A stretch of 57,592 bases of DNA from an uncultured Dolosicoccus sp. Lineage in GTDB: Bacteria; Bacillota; Bacilli; Lactobacillales; Aerococcaceae. Positions within the stretch are counted from its first letter, which is position 1. Each line of letters opens with the position of its first letter. Positions 47,879-57,592 of the stretch are shown here, piece after piece. A model generated the notes under the pieces. That model did no database searches. It was not told the origin of the DNA and saw only the letters and a list, made by a program, of their open reading frames with translations. Made by a program: the position numbers and the translations under genes. The DNA is taken from NCBI GenBank assembly GCA_945278685.1, contig CALYPW010000002.1:1-57592 (forward strand), read 5' to 3'.

Positions 47879-48230
47879 ATTGATTGATAACTCCTAAACA
47901 CAAAAGACAATCTTGTTCCAATGACGATCGTTGTTGCCCATAATATAGATGACAAATATGAATTCCTTCGTGATAGAACTCCAAAAGGTGTTCTTTTCCC
48001 GATAAATGAGTGGTTTCGTTGTCGGTGGGTGTAGGTTCTTGAACAGGATTTTCCATCTGCTGGTGCAAATTTTGAGTCAGTTCTTTGAGATCGTAATTTA
48101 ATAATAACAGTCGGTTGTTTTCTTCAACAGTATCTCTAAGTGCTTGTTGCAATTGACTAATAGTCTGATTTAATTCTTGAACTTGTTCTTCGGATCGTTC
48201 GATCAGCTGATAAATTTCTTCTTTATTCAT
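47865..48230 (-). CDS. yabA: DNA replication initiation control protein YabA
   Basis: Coiled-coil N-terminus, Zn-binding C-terminus EGIHICHLYYGQQRSSLEQDCLLCLGVIN. Confidence 0.92.
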   Translation of the reverse strand: MNKEEIYQLIERSEEQVQELNQTISQLQQALRDTVEENNRLLLLNYDLKELTQNLHQQMENPVQEPTPTDNETTHLSGKEHLLEFYHEGIHICHLYYGQQRSSLEQDCLLCLGVINQFEDQ

Positions 48231-48277
48231 CCATTTCCCTACTTTCTATTAGACATTGCAAAACTTGCGTGACTAAA

Positions 48278-49234
48278 TTATTTCCAGCAGGCAAGTTTAA
48301 TAGCTAGGCGCTCGAAAACCAATTGTACGGACACGTTGGCGTTGAGGTATTGGTAGGATTCTGCCAAATATTTATTTATCCACAACAATTGTTCCTGATC
48401 CGCAACTGACCGTTCATTCAACTGATTCAAATAATGCATTTGAAATCCATAATCTTTCCCCAAGGTCTTCATTAGGAAACTGTGATTCAGAACCGTCAAA
48501 TAATCCAAGGCATCACAAGCCTGATAGTGAGACTGTCGATGAAGCTCTTGATGTTGGATAGAAACAAAGGTATGAGGACTTCTTTCAATTAACAAAGAAT
48601 AAAAATGATTCAAAGCAAGTATCCATTGTTCAAAAGCCTCTTCTTCATAATCTTCTAACCAGCGATCAATAGATTCACTTTTAAAACAAGCGACTATCTG
48701 GGCATGATGACGCATCATTCCACTCTCTTCTAAATACGCAAGCATATCCTCGGGCTGAGAATCAGTAAAATTGATTGTTTGAACCCGTGAAAGAATTGTG
48801 GGTAGCAGTTGCTGAGCATCCGATGCGTACAGAAAAATATAACTGTTAGCAACCGGATCCTCCAGAATCTTCAACAAGGCATTGCTTGCTTGCTGATTCA
48901 TGCATTCAGCTTGATGAACAATCGCCAGTTTAAAATTGGTTTCAACGGGGCTTTTAGACAACCATTCTCTCAGATAACGGATCTGATCCACACGGATGTA
49001 GCGGCCATCTGGACGAATATGTAGAATATCTGCCAGTCGATTGTCTTCAACACGTTGGTGGATCACTCTCATTTGGTAGGGATCATCTACCTGTCGGCCA
49101 ATGAGACTCTGAGCAATGAATGTCACCAGATAATCTTTTTCTGTCGAGGAGTCCCCAACTAGAAGGTAGCCATGGGCTAAGCGATTATTCGCAATCAATT
49201 CATGAAAGTACTTCTTTTCGGATGAGAGACTCAT
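48278..49234 (-). CDS. holB: DNA polymerase III subunit delta'
   Basis: AHGYLLVGDSSTEKDYL, EWLSKSPVETNFKLAIVHQAECMNQQASNALLKILEDP, ILSRVQ. Confidence 0.95.
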   Translation of the reverse strand: MSLSSEKKYFHELIANNRLAHGYLLVGDSSTEKDYLVTFIAQSLIGRQVDDPYQMRVIHQRVEDNRLADILHIRPDGRYIRVDQIRYLREWLSKSPVETNFKLAIVHQAECMNQQASNALLKILEDPVANSYIFLYASDAQQLLPTILSRVQTINFTDSQPEDMLAYLEESGMMRHHAQIVACFKSESIDRWLEDYEEEAFEQWILALNHFYSLLIERSPHTFVSIQHQELHRQSHYQACDALDYLTVLNHSFLMKTLGKDYGFQMHYLNQLNERSVADQEQLLWINKYLAESYQYLNANVSVQLVFERLAIKLACWK

Positions 49235-49249
49235 GACAACTCTCCCTTG

Positions 49250-49579
49250 CTAAAATTTGTAAAAGCTGTCCACTGGTAATACGAAAACAATGGCTCCGCC
49301 TACTTTGACCTTCACTTGCATGGAAGAGGTTAAGTCCATCCCGATGTCTAAATTTCCTGAAGAGGAAACAAATTGCACACGTGTTTGTGAGCTAATGCGG
49401 ATGACATCTAGAACGTCTTCTACTTTTTCTTCTTCGATTCCAATCAAGTAAGTGACGTTGCCGGCACGCAAGAATCCACCTGTTGAACTCAGTTTGGTTG
49501 CACGAATATCATTATCTAAAAATGCTTGACTCAATTTCTTTTCATCTTTTTCTTGGATAATTGCAACAATTAGTTTCAT
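49250..49579 (-). CDS. darA: Cyclic-di-AMP receptor (PII-like DarA/PstA, YaaQ)
   Basis: MKLIVAIIQEKDEKKLSQAFLDNDIRATKLSSTGGFLRAGNVTYLIGIEEEKV. Confidence 0.96.
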   Translation of the reverse strand: MKLIVAIIQEKDEKKLSQAFLDNDIRATKLSSTGGFLRAGNVTYLIGIEEEKVEDVLDVIRISSQTRVQFVSSSGNLDIGMDLTSSMQVKVKVGGAIVFVLPVDSFYKF

Positions 49580-50229
49580 GTAGCTTCCTCCTCTAGAATT
49601 CCGTGAGTAATAAGCAATTGATAACAGGTCTGGGCGACTTCCTCCACAGACTTTGTTCCATCAATGACGTGAATACGTTGAGGTTGATCCTTCGCTAAAC
49701 GAAGGAATGCCTCCCGAGTCTGTTCATGGAACACTAAAGACTCCTGATCTAATCGATCATATTGCCTACTTCCTTGTGCTTGCTTAATTCTTTGCAAGCC
49801 TACTTCAGCAGGCACATCTATCAGAAAAGTCACATCTGGTAAATAACCTTCAATGGCAAAATCATTAATTTCTTTTACCAGTTCGACTGGGATATCTCGA
49901 CCAGTTCCTTGATAAGCGATAGAGCTGTCCACGTATCGATCTGAAATCACTAGTTTACCAGCTTCGACCGCTGGTCGAATAGTTTCGACGACGTGCTGAC
50001 GTCTAGAAGCTGCGTACAACAACGCTTCCGTACGAGGATCCATCTGCGTGTGATCAACATCGAGGATGATCTCTCTGATCTTTTCGCCGATCATGTTCCC
50101 ACCAGGTTCTCGTGTGACTACCGGATCTATACCGCAGTGGTCGTTGATCATCTGTAGAAGTTTGTTTAAAACACTGGTCTTGCCCGATCCATCTGGTCCT
50201 TCGAGTGTGACAAACTTTCCTTGTTTCAT
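49576..50229 (-). CDS. tmk: dTMP kinase
   Basis: FVTLEGPDGSGKTSVLNKL, VTREPGGNMIGEKIR, ISDRYVDSSIAYQGTGR. Confidence 0.98.
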   Translation of the reverse strand: MKQGKFVTLEGPDGSGKTSVLNKLLQMINDHCGIDPVVTREPGGNMIGEKIREIILDVDHTQMDPRTEALLYAASRRQHVVETIRPAVEAGKLVISDRYVDSSIAYQGTGRDIPVELVKEINDFAIEGYLPDVTFLIDVPAEVGLQRIKQAQGSRQYDRLDQESLVFHEQTREAFLRLAKDQPQRIHVIDGTKSVEEVAQTCYQLLITHGILEEEAT

Positions 50230-50243
50230 GACTAGCTCCCTTC

Positions 50244-50840
50244 TTATAATTCTCTACGACCTTCTATAGCACGATACAAGGTCATCTCATCTGCATACTC
50301 AATATCACTACCTACCGCTAGACCATGCGCCAATCGTGTTACTTTTATACCAGCAGGTTTAATTAAACGCGACAGATACATGGATGTGGCTTCTCCTTCA
50401 GCAGTCGCATTGGTAGCCACGATCACTTCTTCGATCTCTTCTTCTTGCAAACGTTTAATGAGTTGAGAAATATTGATGTCATCAGGTCCTGTTCCTTCCA
50501 TGGGTGACAACACTCCATGCAATACATGATAGACACCATCATACTCATGCATTCGCTCCATAGCCATCACATCTTGCGAATCTTCCACAACTAATACTAC
50601 TGAGCGATCCCTCGTTTCATCTTGACAAATGCTACAAGGATCAATATCCGTAATATTTCCACAAATATTACAGTAAGTGAGATCTCTTTTGATGTTAATC
50701 AATGATTGCGCGAATTCAGTGACATCATTTTCATTCATTTCTAAAATATAAAAAGTCAGTCTCGCAGCAGTCTTCGCCCCAATTCCTGGTAACTTGCTAA
50801 AGCTATTAATGAGCTTAGCAATCGGCAACGGATATTGCAT
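50244..50840 (-). CDS. recR: Recombination protein RecR
   Basis: [76 protein letters not shown]. Confidence 0.98.
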   Translation of the reverse strand: MQYPLPIAKLINSFSKLPGIGAKTAARLTFYILEMNENDVTEFAQSLINIKRDLTYCNICGNITDIDPCSICQDETRDRSVVLVVEDSQDVMAMERMHEYDGVYHVLHGVLSPMEGTGPDDINISQLIKRLQEEEIEEVIVATNATAEGEATSMYLSRLIKPAGIKVTRLAHGLAVGSDIEYADEMTLYRAIEGRREL

Positions 50841-50858
50841 TGTGTAATTCTCCTTCTA

Positions 50859-51179
50859 CTAGAACGGCAAATTCAACCCTTGAGTGAATTGTCCCATCTT
50901 TGCTTGTATCTCATCTTCTACTTTCTTCATCGCATCATTGATAGTGGCAATGATTAAGTCTTGCATCATATCCGCATCTTCTGGATCGATTAATTCTTTT
51001 GAAACAACCAGATCGAGGATCTCGCGTTTCCCGTTGACCTTCACCTGAACCAGTTGATGACGATCCATAACTTCGAAGACGGTTTCTTCTAATTCTTTTT
51101 GAGTGTCCTCCATGTTCTTTTGCATTTGTTGAACTTGCTTCATCATGCCTTGCATATTACCCATATTTCCTAAATTCAT
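50859..51179 (-). CDS. YbaB/EbfC family nucleoid-associated protein
   Basis: MQGMMKQVQQMQKNMEDTQKELEETVFE...VKVNGKREILDLVVSKELIDPEDADMMQDLIIATINDAMKK. Confidence 0.97.
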   Translation of the reverse strand: MNLGNMGNMQGMMKQVQQMQKNMEDTQKELEETVFEVMDRHQLVQVKVNGKREILDLVVSKELIDPEDADMMQDLIIATINDAMKKVEDEIQAKMGQFTQGLNLPF

Positions 51180-51194
51180 TCTAATTCCTCTTTC

Positions 51195-53099
51195 TTATTG
51201 ATTTTTTATTTCAATGTTATCTTCACCAAAAATATCGATGGCTTTTTGGACAACTTCCGGTATCTCTGAATTCTCGTCTATTTCTTGAGGGATAGACTCC
51301 TCTAATGGTTGATCCAACACAGCCTCTTCCACGCTGGCAGGTGTAGGAGAAGATGGCTCTAGAACAGATTCTGTTGCGGGATCTAAAGCTTCTTCAGCAT
51401 CCTCAGATGCTTTATCTTCGTGTGGTTGTTCTTGCTGTAAAATTATCGGTTGGCGATTGTTTTGTTCCCAGAGAATGCGATAATTCTTACGAACTTCTGG
51501 CCACTCTTGTTCCAACACATAGCTAAAAGTTACTTGTTCTTCCAAATATTCTGCAGAGACATGTGTCAAAAGATCGTTTAATTCACGATTTCCCTGCACC
51601 GCTCCACAAAATGTTCGACGTTCAAAACCTAACAAAACACGACCGGTGCCGGCTGCTAACGGCTGAGTTCCACGAAAGAGATTTCTTTCTTGGACAGGAA
51701 GTGCATTTAATATCCTTTCCCATTGAGACTTTATATTTTGCAAGTGATCACGGGTTGCCACATTTAATACCTGATAAATATCATTCAAATCTTGCTGATA
51801 GAAGGTATCCAGATGTCTGGGACGCGATCGTTGAACTTGTGTTTGTGTCTTCTTCTCTTGGGAAGGGAGGTTCACGATAGACTGAGTCTGTTGGATCAAA
51901 TCAGAGAGTTGACCCTCGAGTTGTTGAATGCGATTTTCCAATCTTTGAATCACGTTCGAATCTGTCGACGTGTGAACGGCGGAAGATGCCACGGGTTTAA
52001 CAGTCCCTTTTGTTTCTTGAAGTAACACACGATTGGCCACTTGAACCGTTAGCATTTCCAGATACAAATCTGGGTGCGTTGAAACACGCATCTGGTATTG
52101 AGTGTTATTTAATTGGTCAATCAATAAATAATAAAACTCAGCGTCAATTTGTTCACGAATCGGCGCAATTTGATCATCGGTTAATAATGTGTGATTTTGG
52201 GAAGTGTGCAAGGTTAACAGCATGTCCCGGCTAAACAAGAATAATTCCTCTAAAAAACGACTGGCTTGCTTGCCAACGTGAAATTGTTGTTCAAGGATCT
52301 GTAGAGCTTCTTCGCTTTCACCCTGGTAAACTTTTAAAAGATAATCCACATAGTAGCGTTGATCCAAACTTCCAGATACTTCCAAAGTAACTTTTGTCGT
52401 TACTTTCTGTCCCAGCGCATAGGAAATACTCTGATCCAAAAGACTTAAGCTGTCTCGCATTCCCCCATTGGCTGCACGGGAGATGATCGCCAGAGCTTCC
52501 TCTTCATAATCAATTCCTTCTTCACCAAGAATCTTCTCCATCTGTGCCATTAAATCTGGATCCTTGATTCTTTGGAAATCAAAGCGCTGGGTTCTAGAAA
52601 TAATTGTCGTTGGAATTCGATGCGGTTCCGTGGTTGCTAGAATAAAGATTACTTGCGCAGGTGGTTCCTCTAAAGTTTTTAGGAGGGCATTAAAAGCACC
52701 TGTTGTCAGCATGTGCACTTCGTCGATAATGTAGACCTTGTATTGTGCTTGTGTCGGTGCATAACGAACATTTTCTCTTAAATCACGAATTTCAGCGACA
52801 CCATTGTTACTGGCAGCGTCAATTTCAATGACATCACTGACCATGTCCTCAGTAATACCTCGGCAAAGTTCGCACTCATTACAGGGGTTTCCATCAGTTT
52901 GATTGGGACAATTCACAGCCTTTGCCAATATTTTGGCTGTACTGGTCTTTCCGGTTCCACGAGATCCAGTGAACAAATAAGCGTGGCTTGGCTGATTATC
53001 CTTCACTGCATTCTTCAGCGTGTTAGCAATCATTGTTTGACCAACCAACTCATCAAAAGTTTGTGGACGCCAAACCCGATATAATGCTTGATAACTCAT
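51195..53099 (-). CDS. dnaX: DNA polymerase III subunits gamma and tau
   Basis: MSYQALYRVWRPQTFDELVGQTMIANTLKNAV, GSRGTGKTSTAKILAKAVNC; start set to internal ATG, not ORF-track 53201. Confidence 0.97.
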   Translation of the reverse strand: MSYQALYRVWRPQTFDELVGQTMIANTLKNAVKDNQPSHAYLFTGSRGTGKTSTAKILAKAVNCPNQTDGNPCNECELCRGITEDMVSDVIEIDAASNNGVAEIRDLRENVRYAPTQAQYKVYIIDEVHMLTTGAFNALLKTLEEPPAQVIFILATTEPHRIPTTIISRTQRFDFQRIKDPDLMAQMEKILGEEGIDYEEEALAIISRAANGGMRDSLSLLDQSISYALGQKVTTKVTLEVSGSLDQRYYVDYLLKVYQGESEEALQILEQQFHVGKQASRFLEELFLFSRDMLLTLHTSQNHTLLTDDQIAPIREQIDAEFYYLLIDQLNNTQYQMRVSTHPDLYLEMLTVQVANRVLLQETKGTVKPVASSAVHTSTDSNVIQRLENRIQQLEGQLSDLIQQTQSIVNLPSQEKKTQTQVQRSRPRHLDTFYQQDLNDIYQVLNVATRDHLQNIKSQWERILNALPVQERNLFRGTQPLAAGTGRVLLGFERRTFCGAVQGNRELNDLLTHVSAEYLEEQVTFSYVLEQEWPEVRKNYRILWEQNNRQPIILQQEQPHEDKASEDAEEALDPATESVLEPSSPTPASVEEAVLDQPLEESIPQEIDENSEIPEVVQKAIDIFGEDNIEIKNQ

Positions 53100-53147
53100 G
53101 TTCTGCTCCCCTTTCTCGTCATTAGTTTCATCCCTAACTATACCAAA

Positions 53148-53175
53148 AAGCCAGCCCTGAAAACAGTGCTGGCTT
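53148..53175 (-). terminator. Second terminator between SRP RNA and dnaX
   Basis: Reverse strand AAGCCAGCACTGTTTTCAGGGCTGGCTTTTT. Confidence 0.75.
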
Positions 53176-53190
53176 CGTAACTTAATATAT

Positions 53191-53270
53191 AAAAAAGGCA
53201 CATAGCTTCATCACTTATAGCTGCTATCTTCCGATCCTGACTCATTCGTGAATCCACTATTGCCATGAAC
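53191..53270 (-). ncRNA. ffs: Signal recognition particle RNA, small 4.5S-like type
   Basis: Reverse strand GGCAATAGTGGATTCACGAATGAGTCAGGATCGGAAGATAGCAGCTATAAGTGATGAAGCTATGTGCCTTTTTT: conserved GGAA tetraloop with flanking CAGG...AGCAGC, closing GGCA/TGCC and ATAG/CTAT helices, T-tract end, upstream of dnaX. Confidence 0.9.
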
Positions 53271-53308
53271 ATATTTTACCACAGTCCTCATTCAAAAGCA
53301 AAAAAATA

Positions 53309-54058
53309 TTAACTTTCATCAAACCAAGATCGATAATTGTCATTTAGCCATTGAACAACATCTAAAGAGTAAGCTTTCTGGAGATTCTCCTTTTGGATGA
53401 CTTCTGACATCTTTCCTTGACTGGTCCAGGAATCCCCTTGCAAGAGCAAGCCATGACTTCCAAATCGTCTTGCGACTAGCAAATCATGGGTGACTGTGAT
53501 GATTGCTCGTTCTTTCACTTGGCGCCATTTGTTCAGTAGTTCATAGAGTTGCTTTTGAAAATTTAAATCTAGATGGTTGTTAGGCTCATCCAGAATCAAA
53601 ATATCTGGATCTTGAGCCAACACTTGGGCCAAGTATACCCTTTGTATCTCTCCACCTGACAACTCTGTAATGGCACGGTTGGTATGGATCATTAAGTCCA
53701 TCATTTCTAAAGCCTCTTCTACTTTTAGCTGTGTTTGGGAAGTTGTTTCCTGGTAAGGATATCTGCCCATAGCAACGACCTCTTCCACCGTAAATCCATA
53801 GATTGGAATTGAATGCTGAGCCAGTACCCCAAAGCTTTGTGCGCGCTCTTTATCTGAATAAGTGATTAAAGGCTTTCCCTTTAGGAAGACCTCCCCTTCA
53901 TGAGCGATTTGTCCCAATAGAGCCTTCAAGAGCATGGACTTGCCAGAGCCATTCGGCCCTAAAACCATCCACCATTCTCCTGGTGACACACGCAAAGATA
54001 GGTCTGACACTAGCGAACGATCCTGAATGGCTACCGAAAGTTCCTTGACGACTAGCAC
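53309..54058 (-). CDS. ABC transporter ATP-binding protein (FecE/BtuD family)
   Basis: LGPNGSGKSMLLKALLG, ELSGGEIQRVYLAQVLAQDPDILILDEPNNHLDL. Confidence 0.94.
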   Translation of the reverse strand: MLVVKELSVAIQDRSLVSDLSLRVSPGEWWMVLGPNGSGKSMLLKALLGQIAHEGEVFLKGKPLITYSDKERAQSFGVLAQHSIPIYGFTVEEVVAMGRYPYQETTSQTQLKVEEALEMMDLMIHTNRAITELSGGEIQRVYLAQVLAQDPDILILDEPNNHLDLNFQKQLYELLNKWRQVKERAIITVTHDLLVARRFGSHGLLLQGDSWTSQGKMSEVIQKENLQKAYSLDVVQWLNDNYRSWFDES

Positions 54059-55062
54059 ATGTTCACCCTCTTCCTAATAAGGACACTTATCAACAGGAGA
54101 CTGCCTACGAGAGATGTTAGAGCTCCTATCGGAAGTTCCAGTGGCCTGAAAGCTGTCCGAGCCACCAAATCAGCAATTATTAAAAAAATGGCCCCATTAA
54201 AAATAACGCTGGGTATTAAAACATCATAATTCGCGCCAAAAAGCTTCCGAGAAAAATGAGGAACAATTAATCCGACAAATGCGACCCCACCCGCGATAGA
54301 CACAGCCACTCCGGTCATTACCGATGCCAGAATAAGTAGAAGGAGTCGTACCTGACGGACAGATACTCCTAAATTTTCTGCACGCTCTTCTCCCAAAGAT
54401 AAAATATTCAATTCGCGTTTGAAGTGAGTAGTAACACCCACTCCCAAACAGGCAGTAATGAGAAGAAGCCCTACGCTGTATGCATTGCTGTTTCCTAGGG
54501 ATCCCATGGTCCAAAAGACGATCTGTTTAATATCTTCTTCAAAAAACACCAACAACATAGTCAGAAGAGAACCTGTAAACATCGAAAAAATGATCCCTAC
54601 GACTAGAAGTGTTTGAGTGGAAATACGCGCATCTAACCGATTGACCAAGCCAAGAACGAGCATCACTGAGACAAAAGAACCAGCAATTGCCAAGACAGCG
54701 GTACTTCCAATAAAAGTAAAAGAAAATTGTGGTTTCAAAACAATCGCGACTGCCGCCCCCAACGCTGCTCCTCCTGTAATTCCCAAAGTTGAACTTTCTG
54801 CTAAAGGATTCTGCAATAATCCTTGTAGAATTAAACCAGACAAGGACAAAAGAATCCCCACAAGAGCCGACGACGCAACACGAGGTAAACGAATATGATA
54901 AAGAATCTGATCATTTTCCCGCAGAATTTCGCCTTTAGCTACCCACGTCTTAAAAAAATCGAAAACTTCTGAAATATGAATGGATACACTGCCAATTGCA
55001 ATACCCAAAATGAGTACCAGTAGCAATAAACCAATGTATATCAGTAGAGCGCGTCGTGACAT
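54052..55062 (-). CDS. FecCD-family ABC transporter permease
   Basis: RLPRVASSALVGILLSLSGLILQGLLQNPLAESSTLGITGGAALGA, GGVAFVGLIVPHFSRKLFGANY; start set inward of ORF-track 55119. Confidence 0.94.
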   Translation of the reverse strand: MSRRALLIYIGLLLLVLILGIAIGSVSIHISEVFDFFKTWVAKGEILRENDQILYHIRLPRVASSALVGILLSLSGLILQGLLQNPLAESSTLGITGGAALGAAVAIVLKPQFSFTFIGSTAVLAIAGSFVSVMLVLGLVNRLDARISTQTLLVVGIIFSMFTGSLLTMLLVFFEEDIKQIVFWTMGSLGNSNAYSVGLLLITACLGVGVTTHFKRELNILSLGEERAENLGVSVRQVRLLLLILASVMTGVAVSIAGGVAFVGLIVPHFSRKLFGANYDVLIPSVIFNGAIFLIIADLVARTAFRPLELPIGALTSLVGSLLLISVLIRKRVNMC

Positions 55063-55087
55063 TGAGTTCCTTCTTTCATATAGATTC

Positions 55088-56011
55088 CTATGAGTCAGCA
55101 GGGCCGTATAAAATATCATACAATTCCTGAACTGCTTCCATCAAACGTGGCCCCGGGCGACTAAAGACATCTGTATCCACTTGATAGATTCTTTGAGATT
55201 CAACCGCTGGGATTTTTTCCCAGCCTTTTCTTTGACTGATTTCCTTGACAGCATCTGGTTGGGTATCTGTCGATACAATGACCTCTGGCGAACGTTGAAT
55301 AACTTGCTCTTGAGAGATTTCTGGCCATCCTCTTTCATGAGCAAAAATATTCTTTGCGTGGAGAACTTTTGCTAATTCATCCATAAATGTCCCTTCACCG
55401 GCGGTATACAAGCCAAATTCTAAAGGCGAAACTTCAAAATAAACAGATGGACCAATCTGCTCCTCGGCTTTGGAGGCATATTCGTCAAAAGTAGCTTGCA
55501 TTTTTTCAACCAATTGTGTAGCCGCAAGCTCTTCTCCCACTAGAAGTCCCAAAGTTTCGATAGTTGAATAAATATCCTCAATGCTTTGAGCATCTGAAAC
55601 GAAGACAGGAATACCTACTTGTTCAAGCTTGTTAACAGTTTCTTCACTGGCAGCCATTTGACCGATGAGGATTAAATCTGGGTCTAGATGAATGATCTCT
55701 TCCACGTTGATGATTCCTTCCGAACTCACGATGGGAATTTTTTCTACCTCTCGCGGATAATTTGCATATTCACCCCGACCAGTAATTTTATCCCCAGCTC
55801 CCAATTCATACAAAATTTCAACGTCCGATGGCAAAATGGCTACTAAATCATTGATGGTTTCCTGAACTCTCAAGGACTTTCCGCGAGAATCAATCACTTC
55901 AATTGCCGGTAAAGAATTTGTTTGTCCATGGATAGTTGCAGGCGAAGATCCTAGGAAAACAACTCCTAGAAATAAGATGACCAGCCACTTTATTCGTTGT
56001 CTTTCTTTCAT
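55088..56011 (-). CDS. ABC transporter substrate-binding protein (BtuF/FepB-like), no lipobox cysteine
   Basis: LPSDVEILYELGAGDKITGRGEYANYPREVEKIPIVSSEGIINVEEIIHLDPDLILIG; followed by permease and ATPase; RBS GGAGGTAAAAATG. Confidence 0.92.
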   Translation of the reverse strand: MKERQRIKWLVILFLGVVFLGSSPATIHGQTNSLPAIEVIDSRGKSLRVQETINDLVAILPSDVEILYELGAGDKITGRGEYANYPREVEKIPIVSSEGIINVEEIIHLDPDLILIGQMAASEETVNKLEQVGIPVFVSDAQSIEDIYSTIETLGLLVGEELAATQLVEKMQATFDEYASKAEEQIGPSVYFEVSPLEFGLYTAGEGTFMDELAKVLHAKNIFAHERGWPEISQEQVIQRSPEVIVSTDTQPDAVKEISQRKGWEKIPAVESQRIYQVDTDVFSRPGPRLMEAVQELYDILYGPADS

Positions 56012-56034
56012 TTTTACCTCCTAATTTTTCTGAA

Positions 56035-56586
<552 letters not shown>

Positions 56587-56601
56587 CTATTCCTCCAATA
56601 A

Positions 56602-56638
56602 AAAAAGCTCGCGCCTCACTTGTAAGGCGCGAGTTTTT
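56602..56638. terminator. Terminator upstream of tadA / downstream hairpin, near-symmetric
   Basis: AAAAAACTCGCGCCTTACAAGTGAGGCGCGAGCTTTTTT on the reverse strand. Confidence 0.8.
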
Positions 56639-56642
56639 GGTA

Positions 56643-56984
56643 TTAAAACATGTCTGAAACTTTGTCTGTCACTTGATGGGTGGCATGCTTTGCCTGCTTG
56701 ATAAAGTTATCCAGAGCATCATGCGTACTGTCTTTTACAGCGTCTGCTTCATTGGATAGTCGAACTAAACGATTCACGTCACTGTCAGATAAATGATCCA
56801 CAGCATCTACTAGAGCTGCTGGAGCATTTAAACGGTGTTTGACAAAGTACTTTACCTTTTCACGGTTAATTAATGCTTCCACTCGTGCACGGGCGCTCTC
56901 ATCCAAATATAGGTACAAAGCTAGACCTGCGACTGTCACAGCTGATCCCAACAACACTTTGGCCAATATGCTATCTTTCTTCAT
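56643..56984 (-). CDS. Small membrane-anchored protein of unknown function
   Basis: N-terminal TM (ILAKVLLGSAVTVAGLALYLYL) and amphipathic helical remainder; RBS-preceded. Confidence 0.75.
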   Translation of the reverse strand: MKKDSILAKVLLGSAVTVAGLALYLYLDESARARVEALINREKVKYFVKHRLNAPAALVDAVDHLSDSDVNRLVRLSNEADAVKDSTHDALDNFIKQAKHATHQVTDKVSDMF

Positions 56985-57061
56985 AGTAATCCCTCCGATA
57001 TTGATTCTTTCTTACAAATTTAGTATATCATAATCCCTAAAGGGACTCGTAATAAATATGA

Positions 57062-57592
57062 TTATTTATTTTTACTTCGGTTGGTAATATTGATCTTTCC
57101 TTGGCGACCACCAATGGTGATTTTATCACCTAATTCGATCTCACCACTTAATAGGAGCTCGCTCAATTCATCTTCAATTTGACGTTGAATGGCTCGGCGA
57201 ATCGGACGGGCACCATATTCAGGATCAAAGCCTTCTTCCGAAATTATATTGACAGCTGTATCTGTGATACGTGCACTGACTTCCAGATCCTGTAAGCGTC
57301 CAATAATTTCCTGGGTCTGCAATTTTACGATTTCGTAAATTTGTTCTTTGTTTAGGCTATGAAAAACGACTGTCTCATCAATTCTGTTTAAGAACTCCGG
57401 TCTAAAAGCGATTTTGAGTTCTTCATAAATTCTTCTTTCCATTTCTTCGTGGTCATCTTGGGAAGATTTTGCCCCGAAACCTACGGATACATCGTCACGA
57501 ATGGCTGTAGCACCAATATTTGAAGTCATGATGATGATCGTGTTGGTAAAATCTACTACGCGTCCTTTAGAATCGGTGACATGGCCATCATC
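57062..57592 (-). CDS. clpC: ATP-dependent Clp protease ATPase subunit ClpC, C-terminal part (runs off window)
   Basis: DDGHVTDSKGRVVDFTNTIIIMTSNIGATAIRDD...FRPEFLNRIDETVVFHSL...PEYGARPIRRAIQRQIEDELSELLLSGEI. Confidence 0.9.
   Translation of the reverse strand, partial: DDGHVTDSKGRVVDFTNTIIIMTSNIGATAIRDDVSVGFGAKSSQDDHEEMERRIYEELKIAFRPEFLNRIDETVVFHSLNKEQIYEIVKLQTQEIIGRLQDLEVSARITDTAVNIISEEGFDPEYGARPIRRAIQRQIEDELSELLLSGEIELGDKITIGGRQGKINITNRSKNK

Noticed and set aside
51195-53201. Programmed frameshift in dnaX giving gamma and tau
   Set aside because: No A AAA AAG-type slippery heptamer with stimulatory hairpin noticed by eye; a full-length tau-like product is the simple reading.

Overview
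This 57.6 kb window is chromosomal DNA from a low-GC Gram-positive bacterium, probably order Lactobacillales (family not resolvable by eye). It is mostly housekeeping sequence. Recognisable blocks, mostly on the minus strand: hpf (partial), comFC-comFA, the walR-walK-yycH-yycI-[DUF2207]-walJ-htrA operon, an L,D-transpeptidase, MBL hydrolase-alr-acpS-cshA-murF-ddl, rpmE2-rho-murA-[BASS transporter]-fbaA, tRNA-Pro, pyrG-rpoE, lipL/ywfO/gntR/birA/bioY (plus strand), T-box-metN-metI, ridA/CoA-disulfide reductase, rsmI/GIY-YIG/trmN6/yabA/holB/darA/tmk/recR/ybaB/dnaX, SRP RNA, a BtuFCD/FecBCD-like ABC importer, tadA and clpC (partial). I see no phage, IS element, CRISPR array or defence island, and no convincing wholly new multi-gene system. 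The observations most worth a second look are: (1) a complete apparent CTP-sensing pyrG attenuator with a GGGC initial transcript; (2) a DUF2207 membrane protein gene inside the WalRK operon; (3) a Met-type T-box in front of metNI with no metQ; (4) a small SRP RNA missed by the ORF track, separated from tadA by an ABC importer whose binding protein has no cysteine; (5) three decayed genes, one with three in-frame TAA stops and two frameshifts; and (6) apparent absence of ricT/yaaT between holB and yabA.
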